Positions 28,025-36,905 of a stretch of DNA of 64,000 nucleotides are shown here, one piece after another. This stretch comes from Scardovia inopinata JCM 12537 (GTDB lineage Bacteria; Actinomycetota; Actinomycetes; Actinomycetales; Bifidobacteriaceae), in NCBI RefSeq assembly GCF_001042695.1, contig NZ_AP012334.1:1302001-1366000 (forward strand), written 5' to 3'. The notes under the pieces are model-generated. The model did no database searches. It saw only the letters and a list, made by a program, of their open reading frames with translations, and was not told the origin of the DNA. Made by a program: the position numbers and the translations under genes. The number at the start of each line of letters is the position of its first letter. The first letter of the stretch is position 1.

Positions 28025-28033
28025 CGTCCGATA
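27994..28033 (-). other. tRNA 3'-half-like attachment arm and right core
   Basis: On the minus strand the core TATCGGACG (28033-28025) is followed by GTC and a perfect T-arm, GCTGG-TTCAAGC-CCAGC, then CGCAGGAG. This has the form of the last third of a tRNA without its 5' part. Islands that integrate in tRNA genes carry such a segment to restore the tRNA. The isotype cannot be told from this piece. Confidence 0.7.
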
Positions 28034-28342
28034 AACAGCGCCGGATTCCTCCAGTTTATCAGTTCCGGCTTTCCCGCTTTGGTTTGGACGGCCCTCTTTG
28101 ATTCCGGCGAATTCTGCCAGCTCCATAAGATTTTCGTCGATGATATTCATGGTAAAACGGCCAGCCCGTTCGATCTGCCGGGCTGCATTTGTTGTTGATA
28201 CCAGTCCCAGAGTAACAGTGTCAGCCAGATAATATGACGAGCTGCATGTTGTAATATTCATGCCGTGCAGCTCGTCTTCATAACCCAGAATAAAGATAGG
28301 AAACCCATAATAGAGTTTCTGTGTCTTGTAATCAACCAACAT
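28025..28342 (-). pseudogene. Flavin reductase family protein, 5' half (split by the island)
   Basis: The first 106 codons of the gene, from ATG at 28342 to the Thr codon at 28027-28025. The frame contains GFPIFILGYEDELHGMNITT, the FMN-binding SSSYYLADTVTLGLVSTT and NAARQIERAGRFTMNI, all typical of the split-barrel flavin reductase/flavoredoxin family. After Tyr-Arg-Thr the reading frame enters island DNA. The missing 3' half is at 21318-21700. The intact enzyme would bind FMN in the cytoplasm; it is inactivated here. Confidence 0.9.
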
Positions 28343-28417
28343 AGTTCTATCTTACGAGGGATGGGATAGAAGAAGAAAGAGAGGGCCGAAAAGACACAAT
28401 TGGAGAGACCTGACTGG

Positions 28418-28469
28418 ATTTTTCATCAAGTTTCTTCATCAAGTGTCTTCACCAAGTTTCTTCATCAAG
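28418..28469. repeat. 13-bp tandem repeat, about four copies
   Basis: TTTCTTCATCAAG (28431-28443 and 28457-28469), with variants on the left end and at 28444-28456 (TGTCTTCACCAAG), runs head to tail across the stop codon of the FtsX permease gene. Confidence 0.8.
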
Positions 28470-31086
28470 CTTCAGCAAGGGCCTCCACAGGCGGAGTAGA
28501 CACAGCCCTGTGGGCAGGAATAATACTGGCCAAAAGCGCTGCCAGAGCTGAGATTCCCAAGACCAGGAAGTCCATTCCCCAGCTCACCGGGAAAACCATC
28601 TTGCCAATGGTACTGAAGATCATAAAAGAACCCAACCAGCCAAAAAGCGTTCCCAGGATAATTCCCAGTAACCCGCTGACCGTGGCCAAAAGCAGGGCTT
28701 CCACAGCCAGAGACAGCCGCAGCTGCCCTCGGGTCATTCCCAGGGCCCGCAAAGTTGCCGATTCTCTGGTTCTTTCAATAACCGAAAGGCTAAGGGTATT
28801 CGCCACGCCAATTAGAGCGATCAGCACAGCTACAGCAAGGAGTCCCACCAAAAGGAGCATGATTCGGTCGATAATCTGTTCATAGGTATACCTGGTGGCA
28901 GCCACTCCGGAAACACTGATATTCCCCGACTTGCTTAGGGCATCGTTAATAGCGCTGATAACGGTACCCGCCTGAGAGCTATCCACATTCAGGGAAACCA
29001 GAATCATGTTTCCTCCCTGGTATGCGGTCAAAGATTTATCGGCAAAGTAGGAAGAGTTGATAAAACCTACTGCAGCATAATTATTGTTAATAGACTGATA
29101 AGGTGTCTGGACTGCAGTCAGTGACAAAGGATCCTTCTTGGCAGCTTGGTCATTATCGGTGGTGAAGGTCACTTGACTGTGATCTATAGACCACTGTTTC
29201 CCTTCGATTTTGCTAGGCAAGAGTATCGTTCCCCTATCCAGGGCATGCTGGGGAAGAGAAACCCGCAGAACAGACTGCAAATCCTGCCTGCTGTTGACAG
29301 CAGCCAAAGCTATGTACTTCTTCCCTCCCCTGGCATCGGTCACTGTTCCTGTTGTCATTGGGGTCAAAATGGCATTCTTTACCCCGTCGACAGCTTTCAC
29401 CTTGTTCACGGCATCAGCATCTGCCCCGTCGCCAGTAATGACAGCGTCCACACTGTAATGATCGGATAGGGATCCTGTAAGAGTCGCTTTCCCTGAAGCG
29501 GCACCAGTAGCTATGGTTGATACCAGAGTCACTCCAATCAGAAGGGCTATGCCAGTGGCGGCAATCCTGCGCGGATTCTTCTGAATATTTCCGTGTGCAA
29601 TAAGGGCAGCCGGGCCAGTCAAGGATACCAGCTTCCCCGCACCCTTCATGGCCCGAGGCAGCCAAAAGATAGATGACAGTATCAATCCCAGGAAAATCAT
29701 TATGCAAGCCGCAATGGCAGTTAAGAGTGCTATTGTCTGGGTATCACTCGACTGCTTGGCAGAAGGCAGCGATATCTGATTCATGGTGACTCGGATAGCC
29801 CAAAAGGCCAGGACTAATCCCACAAGAACTAAAAGGGCACTAAAAATTCCCCGGGCTTTTCCTCCCTTCTTTTCAGCTGTAATCTCCAAGGGACGCAGGG
29901 CTTCCAGCGGAGTCACCGAGGTCGCAGACCGGGCTGAGCTCAAAGAAGCGAAAATCGTCATTATTGTGCCAAAAATAAGAGGAACAAGCAGGGCCTGCCA
30001 GGTCAGAACCAAATGCAAGCTGGCACCAGTAGCCTTGAGAACCCCTAGTTTGATAACCAGGGCCATAATTCCAACGCCTGCAAGGATACCCAGAGCAGAC
30101 GCGACCAACCCCAGGAGAAAAGCTTCCATCACAACAGACTGGTAAAGCTGTTTTTTGCCTGCACCGATTGTTCGCAGGATCGCCAAAGTCCGCCTCCGCT
30201 GAGCCACCATAACCTGGAAGGTATTGGAAATCACCAGGGCTGCCACAAAAAGAGCAATAATGCCAAAGACTAAAAGAAAGGTGGTCACAATCTTAGAGGA
30301 TATTTCATTCTCCTCTACCAACTCGCGGGATGCTTCCTCCTTGCTTTGCAGGTTCACCCCTTTGGGGAGAAAACTGCGAATCTGTTTGATCGTTGCAGCC
30401 TGTGCCTGGGAATCCTGATCTTTCAAGGTAATATATACTTTGGTAAAGGGTGCTGAAGCGAGATTTTTTGACTGGGAGATTTTTACAGCCAGGTCAGTGG
30501 ACAGGAGACTGGCACCTCCAAAACCAGCATACAGACCGCTGGTGTCCTCAGTAATTCCCATAATCTTTGCCTTATACCGGGTAGCTGACTGACTGGCAGA
30601 TGAATTTGCAAAAACAAGAATGGTTTTACCCTGACCAGCTCCCAGTCGCGAGAGCAGAGCCTGAGGAAGAGCAATTTCACCCTCGCCCGAAGGCATCCTT
30701 CCCCGACTGATAGTCGCCGGCCTGCTGGCATTGCCAAAAGGGACCTGCAGAGCCATAGTTGTGCTTGTTTTTCCTTGATAACTCAGCGAAACATACGCAT
30801 CAATTCCTGTGCTCAGACCCGACACCCCATCAAGGGCACGAATCTGGTTAATATGAATATCTCCCAGCGAATAATTCGTTTGAGAATCATCAGCCTTGCT
30901 GGCATAAGAAATTGTGTATGTACTATTGCCAAAGTCGCGGGTTGTCGCTTGATTAAGACTGTCCGTCAGAGTATTGCCAAATAGGAAGGTGCTGGTTATA
31001 AAGGCAGCGCCAATTAGAATGGCAATTCCTGCGGGGATAAGCATTTTGATGCTCTTCTTCATGAGCTGTATTGTTAAAGACCACAT
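28465..31086 (-). CDS. FtsX-type ABC transporter permease
   Basis: This 873-residue permease has an N-terminal helix, a MacB-like extracytoplasmic domain (about 45-260), a first FtsX domain with three or four helices (LAILRTIGAGKKQL motif at about 300), a second helix and extracytoplasmic domain (about 510-720), and a C-terminal FtsX domain (ATLRALGMTRGQLR). Two FtsX domains in one chain mean that it may act with one ATPase as a complete exporter. It lies 47 bp after its ATPase gene. Only partly similar to the island permease, so it is not a duplicate. Substrate unknown. Confidence 0.92.
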   Translation of the reverse strand: MWSLTIQLMKKSIKMLIPAGIAILIGAAFITSTFLFGNTLTDSLNQATTRDFGNSTYTISYASKADDSQTNYSLGDIHINQIRALDGVSGLSTGIDAYVSLSYQGKTSTTMALQVPFGNASRPATISRGRMPSGEGEIALPQALLSRLGAGQGKTILVFANSSASQSATRYKAKIMGITEDTSGLYAGFGGASLLSTDLAVKISQSKNLASAPFTKVYITLKDQDSQAQAATIKQIRSFLPKGVNLQSKEEASRELVEENEISSKIVTTFLLVFGIIALFVAALVISNTFQVMVAQRRRTLAILRTIGAGKKQLYQSVVMEAFLLGLVASALGILAGVGIMALVIKLGVLKATGASLHLVLTWQALLVPLIFGTIMTIFASLSSARSATSVTPLEALRPLEITAEKKGGKARGIFSALLVLVGLVLAFWAIRVTMNQISLPSAKQSSDTQTIALLTAIAACIMIFLGLILSSIFWLPRAMKGAGKLVSLTGPAALIAHGNIQKNPRRIAATGIALLIGVTLVSTIATGAASGKATLTGSLSDHYSVDAVITGDGADADAVNKVKAVDGVKNAILTPMTTGTVTDARGGKKYIALAAVNSRQDLQSVLRVSLPQHALDRGTILLPSKIEGKQWSIDHSQVTFTTDNDQAAKKDPLSLTAVQTPYQSINNNYAAVGFINSSYFADKSLTAYQGGNMILVSLNVDSSQAGTVISAINDALSKSGNISVSGVAATRYTYEQIIDRIMLLLVGLLAVAVLIALIGVANTLSLSVIERTRESATLRALGMTRGQLRLSLAVEALLLATVSGLLGIILGTLFGWLGSFMIFSTIGKMVFPVSWGMDFLVLGISALAALLASIIPAHRAVSTPPVEALAEA

Positions 31087-31133
31087 AGTTCTCTACTATC
31101 CTCAATTTCTCACAATAAAATCTCTACGACTTC

Positions 31134-31892
31134 TTACCGACTCAAACCAGCAGCAGCTGATGCTCTGGCTTTTTCCTGTTCGGCTACCAGAAGAGCACTC
31201 ATCTGATCCGCTTGAGGATGGTCAATATCGGCAACAATCCGCCCATCAGCAACCATGATGGCTCTATCAGCATATGAGGCAGCAACAGGATCATGGGTTA
31301 CCATAATAATGGTTTGTCCTAGCTCAGTGACTGATTTCTTGAGAAATCCCAAGACTTCGGCGCTGGAAGCAGAATCCAAATTTCCTGTTGGCTCATCTGC
31401 AAAAACAACCGAGGGTTTGGTAATCAGAGCCCGTGCAATGGCAACCCTCTGCTGCTGACCGCCAGAGAGCTCATGAGGTCTGTGATCCAGGCGATCCGTC
31501 AGTCCCAAAGTAGTAGTCAAGGTATTAAACCATTTTTTATCTGCTTTGGCCCCGGCCAGGGTTAGGGGCATAAGAATATTCCCCCGGGCATCAAACATGG
31601 GCAGGAGATTAAAACTCTGGAAAATAAAACCGATCTTATGCCGCCTGAGCAGGGTCAGTTCTTTGTCGCTCATGACGGTAATATCCTGACCATCCAGAAA
31701 GATATGACCGCCGGTCACGCTGTCTAGGCCGGCTAAAGTATGGAGCATGGTTGATTTTCCTGATCCGGAAGGACCCATAATAACGGTAAACTTGCCCTGG
31801 TCAAAGTTGACACTGACATCTTTCAGAGCGTGAACGGCTCCGCTGCCCTGACCATAATCTTTAGTCACGTGCTGGGCTGATATAGCTAACAT
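31134..31892 (-). CDS. ABC transporter ATP-binding protein (MacB/LolD type)
   Basis: The protein is 252 residues: Walker A GPSGSGKST, Q-loop FQSFNLLPMF, signature LSGGQQQRVA, Walker B VVFADEPTGN, H-loop VTHDP. The start is preceded by GAGGAGAAGCT. It is the first gene of a two-gene exporter operon with the FtsX permease. A perfect palindrome 24 bp upstream of the start may be an operator. The last 20 residues (AEQEKARASAAAGLSR) extend beyond the usual fold. Confidence 0.94.
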   Translation of the reverse strand: MLAISAQHVTKDYGQGSGAVHALKDVSVNFDQGKFTVIMGPSGSGKSTMLHTLAGLDSVTGGHIFLDGQDITVMSDKELTLLRRHKIGFIFQSFNLLPMFDARGNILMPLTLAGAKADKKWFNTLTTTLGLTDRLDHRPHELSGGQQQRVAIARALITKPSVVFADEPTGNLDSASSAEVLGFLKKSVTELGQTIIMVTHDPVAASYADRAIMVADGRIVADIDHPQADQMSALLVAEQEKARASAAAGLSR

Positions 31893-31915
31893 AGCTTCTC
31901 CTCATTGCTATAACG

Positions 31916-31928
31916 CACACTTAGTGTG
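31916..31928 (-). promoter_or_regulatory. Possible operator of the ABC exporter operon
   Basis: Perfect palindrome CACACT-T-AGTGTG, 24-36 bp upstream of the ATPase start codon. No regulator gene is adjacent. Confidence 0.4.
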
Positions 31929-32035
31929 TTTCTCTTGCAGTCTCAGTGGATGTACCACAAATCTCACTCAGGAAAAAGCTGCTTTCTTCTTCCCCTGCAC
32001 GATCTGAAGAACATACCAGAGCTATTATAAGGACA

Positions 32036-32074
32036 AAGAAAAAACGAAGCGCCGAAGAACCTCGTTTTTTTATT
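32036..32074 (-). terminator. Probable terminator of the glycosidase operon
   Basis: An A-rich arm AAAAAACGAAG and a T-rich arm CTCGTTTTTTT flank CGCCGAAGAAC; both strands end in T-runs. It lies 120-155 bp past the end of the GH3 gene. The remaining spacer (31929-32191) holds no supported gene. Confidence 0.55.
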
Positions 32075-32191
32075 TTATTCACATACTTATCAAAAAAACT
32101 AAAAAACAAACGAATGGTGGCTACCTTGTTTCTGCTCGGACAGTCGCCATTTGTTTCTCAGAAAGTCACCATTTATAGGGGCTGTAAAACA

Positions 32192-34705
32192 TCAACTTAC
32201 TATAAAGCGGGCAACCTTCAAATCCTTTCTTCGGGAGGAATGTCCAATCAAAACTTCAAACGTTCCATCTTCCACAATCCGCTGTGCATCCGCATTAACG
32301 ATGGTGCACTGGTTAACTTGAATAGTAAAGGTAACAGTCTGCTTTTCACCTGGCTGCAAAGTCACCCGTCGGAAAGCCTTGAGCTCCCTGTCGGTCCAGC
32401 TGACCGACGTGAACAAATCGCCTATATAAAGCTGAACAATTTCGGTACCTGGTCTGTGCCCAGTATTCGTTAGGTCAATAGAAGCTTCAATAGAATCACC
32501 CCTATGATAAAGGGGAAGCCGGTTCGATTTATCACCAGAACTAGTTCTATCTGAGACAGGAGCCCATGCAGAATCTGCATTCTCTGTCTCCACCGATTTG
32601 GCTTCTTCGCCTGAGCCTGATAGTTTCACATCCCCATACACAAAAGTGGTATATCCTAAGCCTTCTCCAAAAGCAAAAGCCGGATCTTCAGTCAAATCCG
32701 CATATCTGGTGCCATGCTGACCGCGAATCTGGTTATAGTAGACCGGTAATTGCCCTGCATGACGTGGAAAAGTAATGGGAAGACGGCCAGAAGGGTTAGT
32801 CAGACCCAGGAGTATTTCAGCGATTGCCTGACCACCCTTCATTCCCGGGCTAGGGGCCCAAAGAAGAGCATCGGCAGTGAGGGCACTGGCAGGCAAAACC
32901 TGAGGCTTGCTGGACATGAGGACCACAACCAAAGGCTTGCCTGTTTCCTTCAAGGCATCCAGAAGATGATTCTGAGCTCCCTGGAGTTCCAAGGTTGCCG
33001 TTGAGCATCCCTCCCCCATCAGCTGGATCAGATCCCCTACCACAGCCACAATACAGTCAGATTCCCGGGCATTTTTCAAGGCTTCTTCCAGCGTGGCACT
33101 GTCGGTTTGGGCTGGAACCCCAACCAGGGGCCTGGGCTGACCATCAGGATAGAATTCCCCTTCCGGATCCGGCATCAGATGCAGAATATCTGCTCCCCGC
33201 GAAGAGGTCACAGTCCATCCCTGAGGAACCAACTTCTGAAGGCCATCTTGAATGGTGGTGATTGTTTCCCGGGGATGACCTTCCGGCATCCATGTGACCT
33301 GACCTGAGCTTCCGGCCCAATCGCCCAGCTGAGTTTGAGCATCATCAATTAGAGGACCAATGAGGGCTATCCGACGCGGAGCAGGACCGCCTGAAGGTTC
33401 AGCATCAGTAGGTGCGAGCCCGGCATTGGCAGGTGCGAGCCCGGCATTGGCAGAAGCGGGACCAGCCTCGGCAGAAGCAGAATCCGCATCAGCTGCAGGC
33501 GAATTATGAAGTAAGGGCAGAAGACCATTATTGCGAAGCAGAACCACAGATTCCCGGGTCAGATCAAGGTTTACCTGTCCATGCTCCGGGCAGCCGATAA
33601 GTTTCTTAGCGGCCGCAGGTTCTGGCAAACGAGGATCTTCAAACAGCCCCAGGCGGAATTTCAGGGCCAAAATGCGCTTGACTGGCTGGTCCAGCTCAGA
33701 TTCAGCCAGCAGCCCCTGGTCAATGGCCTGGTAAGCGGCCTGATAAAATTCCGGCGAGGTCATAATCAAATCATTCCCGGCACGAACAGCAGCAACAGCA
33801 GCAGAAACGGGGTCCGGCTGAACATGCTGTTCCCAAACCAACCGCGACACATTGGCCCAGTCGGTAATCAGGGTACCCTTGTATCCCCACTGTCCGCGTA
33901 GAACATCATGAAGGAGCCACCGGTTCAGGGTCACCGGAATGCCGTCAATGGACTCATAGCCCAGCATAAAGGTCGCAACTCCTTCCCGGGCTACCCTCTC
34001 AAAGGGAGGCAAGAACCAGGAAGCCAGCTTTCTGTGAGACAGGTCAGCCTCAGAAGCGTCCCTTCCTCCCTGAGTCTCCGAATAACCGGCGAAGTGTTTG
34101 GCTGTAGCCAGAATAGCATCCCTGGGCAGCTGACCTTCCAGGGCAGAATCCCCCTGATAGCCTTTGACCATGGCAGCAGCCATTTCGCCAATAAGGTAAG
34201 GATCTTCACCAAAAGTTTCTCCTACCCTTCCCCACCTGGTATCTCTGGCAATGCACAGAACCGGAGAGAAGGTCCATTGGACACCGGTAGTAACAGCTTC
34301 ACGAGCCGTAACCCGTGCAGCTGCTTTTATTTTTTCCGGATCCCAGCTGCAGGCCATGCCCAGCTGCTCCGGGAAAATAGTAGCTCCGGGATAGAAGGAA
34401 TAGCCATGAATCAGGTCGTCCCCTACCAGGAGAGGAATGCGCAGCCGGGTCTTCTGAACCAGAGCATTGGCCCGGGGAAGGTCTTCAGGAGAGGTATGCA
34501 GGATTGATCCAGCATGCTTGTTCTCAATAGCATTCTCCAGGTCAGATCTGGCATCGAACTGCATCATCTGTCCGATTTTTTCGGGCAGACTCATCCGCGA
34601 TATCAGGTCATTGACCCTGTCGTCCACACTCAGGGAGGGGTCCCAATAGGGCTCAGAACCGGCAGCTCTTGTCTTCTTTACGCTGTTCACATCTTCGATC
34701 TTCAT
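32192..34705 (-). CDS. GH3 beta-glucosidase-type glycoside hydrolase
   Basis: The protein is 837 residues without a signal peptide, so cytoplasmic. The (beta/alpha)8 domain has MSLPEKIGQMMQF, GDDLIHGYSFYP, ATAKHFAGYSETQGG and LITDWANV, with the nucleophile Asp282. The second alpha/beta domain holds the acid/base region GEGCSTATLELQG, and a fibronectin-III-like C-terminal domain ends the protein (HRPGTEIVQLYIGD). Between the domains, around residues 405-435, is an Ala/Gly/Pro-rich insertion of imperfect 8-residue repeats not typical of the family. It is the last gene of the GH30-GH42-GH3 operon, 9 bp after GH42, and probably trims terminal beta-glucosyl or related residues from imported oligosaccharides. 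Confidence 0.93.
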   Translation of the reverse strand: MKIEDVNSVKKTRAAGSEPYWDPSLSVDDRVNDLISRMSLPEKIGQMMQFDARSDLENAIENKHAGSILHTSPEDLPRANALVQKTRLRIPLLVGDDLIHGYSFYPGATIFPEQLGMACSWDPEKIKAAARVTAREAVTTGVQWTFSPVLCIARDTRWGRVGETFGEDPYLIGEMAAAMVKGYQGDSALEGQLPRDAILATAKHFAGYSETQGGRDASEADLSHRKLASWFLPPFERVAREGVATFMLGYESIDGIPVTLNRWLLHDVLRGQWGYKGTLITDWANVSRLVWEQHVQPDPVSAAVAAVRAGNDLIMTSPEFYQAAYQAIDQGLLAESELDQPVKRILALKFRLGLFEDPRLPEPAAAKKLIGCPEHGQVNLDLTRESVVLLRNNGLLPLLHNSPAADADSASAEAGPASANAGLAPANAGLAPTDAEPSGGPAPRRIALIGPLIDDAQTQLGDWAGSSGQVTWMPEGHPRETITTIQDGLQKLVPQGWTVTSSRGADILHLMPDPEGEFYPDGQPRPLVGVPAQTDSATLEEALKNARESDCIVAVVGDLIQLMGEGCSTATLELQGAQNHLLDALKETGKPLVVVLMSSKPQVLPASALTADALLWAPSPGMKGGQAIAEILLGLTNPSGRLPITFPRHAGQLPVYYNQIRGQHGTRYADLTEDPAFAFGEGLGYTTFVYGDVKLSGSGEEAKSVETENADSAWAPVSDRTSSGDKSNRLPLYHRGDSIEASIDLTNTGHRPGTEIVQLYIGDLFTSVSWTDRELKAFRRVTLQPGEKQTVTFTIQVNQCTIVNADAQRIVEDGTFEVLIGHSSRRKDLKVARFIVS

Positions 34706-34714
34706 CAGGCACCA

Positions 34715-36823
34715 TCACTTTGCAGCTTCTGACCGGGAGAGAATAATCTGGACTCCCCACCTGTCCACAGTGATTGTATCTCCCTGGGCACAGGAAGGAA
34801 GAGCGGAGAGCTCAGGAAAGGCCTGACCCGTCTTATCAGCCCCGCCCAGCAGAAGAGAACCGGAAACAGGAGAAGACAGGGTCACTGGATCGGCTGAATA
34901 ATTCAGCAAATAAGTCACCCGCTCACCCAGACTGTTTGTGCCAGTCCTCAGGGAAATCCTGCCAGCCAGTCCCCGGCCAAGTCCTGAAACACCAGCATTA
35001 TCCGCAGCCTCGGCCAGAATCTTCCTCATGGAGGCAGCATCCACCAGGGTACCAATCCACTCAGCGTCACCAGAGCCATATGCATGCCTGGTTATAGCTG
35101 CATATTTATTCCATGCATAATGGTCATAGGCCGCCAGCACCTCGGTGTCAGAGCCAGGATTGATAAGCTCAATCAAAGCCTGGGAATCAGTCGGCTGCAC
35201 AGAATCTAAGGGCCCCCTGAAAGCAAGGGGAACATTCTGGGGACAGGTGAATGTGTTATAGGTCATTCCAAAAACATCTGTCAGAGTGTGAGGAGCCCTG
35301 TCATGCCAGACAGTTGCATAATCATTAGCCACAAAAGACCTCAGGGTTGAAACAAGGTGTCCGCCATCCTGAACATACTGCTTCAGGCAGTCAATAGTCT
35401 TCTGGTCTGCAGTGTATAAAGCCGGGGTAATAATCAGTGCATATTTTTCCAGCTTCTCCACAGGGGCATCGGTCGGAAGGAAGTCAGCCTCAATGTTCAG
35501 GTCAAAGAGAGCATCATAGACCCGCCGGAGCACAGTGTTGTACCTCACCTTTCCTCCGGGGAAACCAGTATCCAGGCTGAACCAGGACAGGGCAGACAAG
35601 GCTTCATTACTGACCATGATTGCCACCTGGTTGTTTTTCTTCAGATGCATCAGATGTTTTCCAGCCTCGGTCTGCAGGAAGCGTCCGCATTCACCGGCTT
35701 CTTCGTAGACAGGATTGGACTCGAAATCCTGAGAGAGCAAGCCCTTCCAGTAAGTCTCAAAAGAATTATGAATGGAGTGCCAGTGCCAGTACATAACTCC
35801 GTCTGCTCCAGAGGCCAGATGGCTGAAAGCCTGAAGTTTCAGCTGGCCGGGGTAAGGAAGCCATCCATTTTGACCCTGAGCCTGAGTTTCCAGGACAATG
35901 TAATTATTTCCATCTTTCAGAGATCTGGACAGGTCTCCTCCGAAAGCTATCTCTTTGCCAGTCAGCTCATCCTCGCTGGGATGGTAAATGTCCACTCCGG
36001 CAATATCAATTGCCCTGGCTGCTTTGAAATGATCGACTGCCGGCTGCAGACCATACGACCAGCCAACCCACTCATAATCGAAATTCTGAGTAATAAACTG
36101 ATCCTCCCGGGCATAGTCCCGGACAATGTCTGCCTGCCACTGCAGGTACTCGGCTACGGTGGCCCGGCGGAACTTGTCAAATTCTCCCCGCAGGGACTGA
36201 TTGATACTGGCTCGCACGTCAGGGAAATCTTCCCAGGCATTAATGCGGTTAGACCAATAATCCAGACCAAATTCTGCGTTCAGATCCTCCAGATTGTCAT
36301 GGAACTTTTTACGCAGATATTTGACGAAAAGAATCTGCATGTCGTCAGAAACGCTGTCATAATACTTGGTTTCATTGTCAACCTGATAACCAATAACGCA
36401 TTTCCGGTCAGCAACATGGCTTATGAGGGCACGAATCACGCCTTCCCCATAAAATCTGTAGGCAGGGTTGACAATATTCATGATTTGCCGGGCCCCGTAA
36501 TGGCCTTGTCCGTTCACGGTTTCCGCCAAAACCTGAGGGTACATTTTCACCAGCCAGGTGGGAACGGCATAAGTTGGAGTTCCCACGATTACTGATATTC
36601 CATGACGTTCAGCCGCGTCAAGGGAACGGTCAATATGAGTCCAATCGAAGATTCCCGGCTGCGGCTCACAGGTAGACCAGGTGGACTCCCCTATTCGGAT
36701 GACGTTAATGCCTGCCTGAACCATCATATCCATATCGGTATCAATCCTGTCCAGGTCCCGAGGCATGTACTCATCGTAGTAGGCGGCCCCATAAAGAATC
36801 GCGTCTGTTTCTTTCTTAGGCAT
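34715..36823 (-). CDS. GH42 beta-galactosidase
   Basis: This 702-residue cytoplasmic enzyme cleaves terminal beta-galactosides. It opens with GAAYYDEYMPRDLDRIDTDM and RIGESTWSTCEPQPG, typical of GH42. The acid/base Glu151 follows Asn150 in YQVDNET, and the nucleophile Glu312 is in IVLETQAQGQNGW; both positions agree with known GH42 enzymes. A trimerisation domain and a small beta domain follow. The start follows the AGGAAGTGTCTC spacer. It lies between GH30 and GH3 genes. In bifidobacteria GH42 enzymes act on lactose, beta-1,6- or beta-1,3-galactosides; which one applies here cannot be read from sequence. Confidence 0.95.
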   Translation of the reverse strand: MPKKETDAILYGAAYYDEYMPRDLDRIDTDMDMMVQAGINVIRIGESTWSTCEPQPGIFDWTHIDRSLDAAERHGISVIVGTPTYAVPTWLVKMYPQVLAETVNGQGHYGARQIMNIVNPAYRFYGEGVIRALISHVADRKCVIGYQVDNETKYYDSVSDDMQILFVKYLRKKFHDNLEDLNAEFGLDYWSNRINAWEDFPDVRASINQSLRGEFDKFRRATVAEYLQWQADIVRDYAREDQFITQNFDYEWVGWSYGLQPAVDHFKAARAIDIAGVDIYHPSEDELTGKEIAFGGDLSRSLKDGNNYIVLETQAQGQNGWLPYPGQLKLQAFSHLASGADGVMYWHWHSIHNSFETYWKGLLSQDFESNPVYEEAGECGRFLQTEAGKHLMHLKKNNQVAIMVSNEALSALSWFSLDTGFPGGKVRYNTVLRRVYDALFDLNIEADFLPTDAPVEKLEKYALIITPALYTADQKTIDCLKQYVQDGGHLVSTLRSFVANDYATVWHDRAPHTLTDVFGMTYNTFTCPQNVPLAFRGPLDSVQPTDSQALIELINPGSDTEVLAAYDHYAWNKYAAITRHAYGSGDAEWIGTLVDAASMRKILAEAADNAGVSGLGRGLAGRISLRTGTNSLGERVTYLLNYSADPVTLSSPVSGSLLLGGADKTGQAFPELSALPSCAQGDTITVDRWGVQIILSRSEAAK

Positions 36824-36905
36824 GAGACACTTCCTTTTTTGTGTTTTTTCTGATAGATGTAGTTAGATGTAGCGATAGCTTGTCAATACCCTTTACCTGA
36901 TCTGT

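Larger units (their letters stand above)
21692..28033. mobile_element. 6.3-kb genomic island integrated in a flavin reductase gene
   Basis: The island lies between two copies of the core CGTCCGATA (21692-21700 and 28025-28033), extended on one side as CGTCCGATAWAC. Outside the cores are the two halves of one gene in correct frame and orientation; inside is visibly GC-richer DNA. It carries a tyrosine recombinase just inside the left end, a TetR regulator, an ABC exporter and several broken genes. The right inner flank is tRNA-like, suggesting that the element normally recombines with a tRNA gene and here used a secondary site. No replication or conjugation genes are seen, so it is probably a small, non-self-transmissible integrative element. 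Confidence 0.88.

Noticed and set aside
27701-28342. Single 213-residue flavin reductase
   Set aside because: Only the first 106 codons belong to the family. The rest reads island DNA on the strand opposite the XRE remnant.
31946-32473. 175-codon plus-strand gene between the ABC exporter and GH3
   Set aside because: It reads through a terminator and then antisense to the well-supported GH3 gene, and it has no ribosome-binding site.
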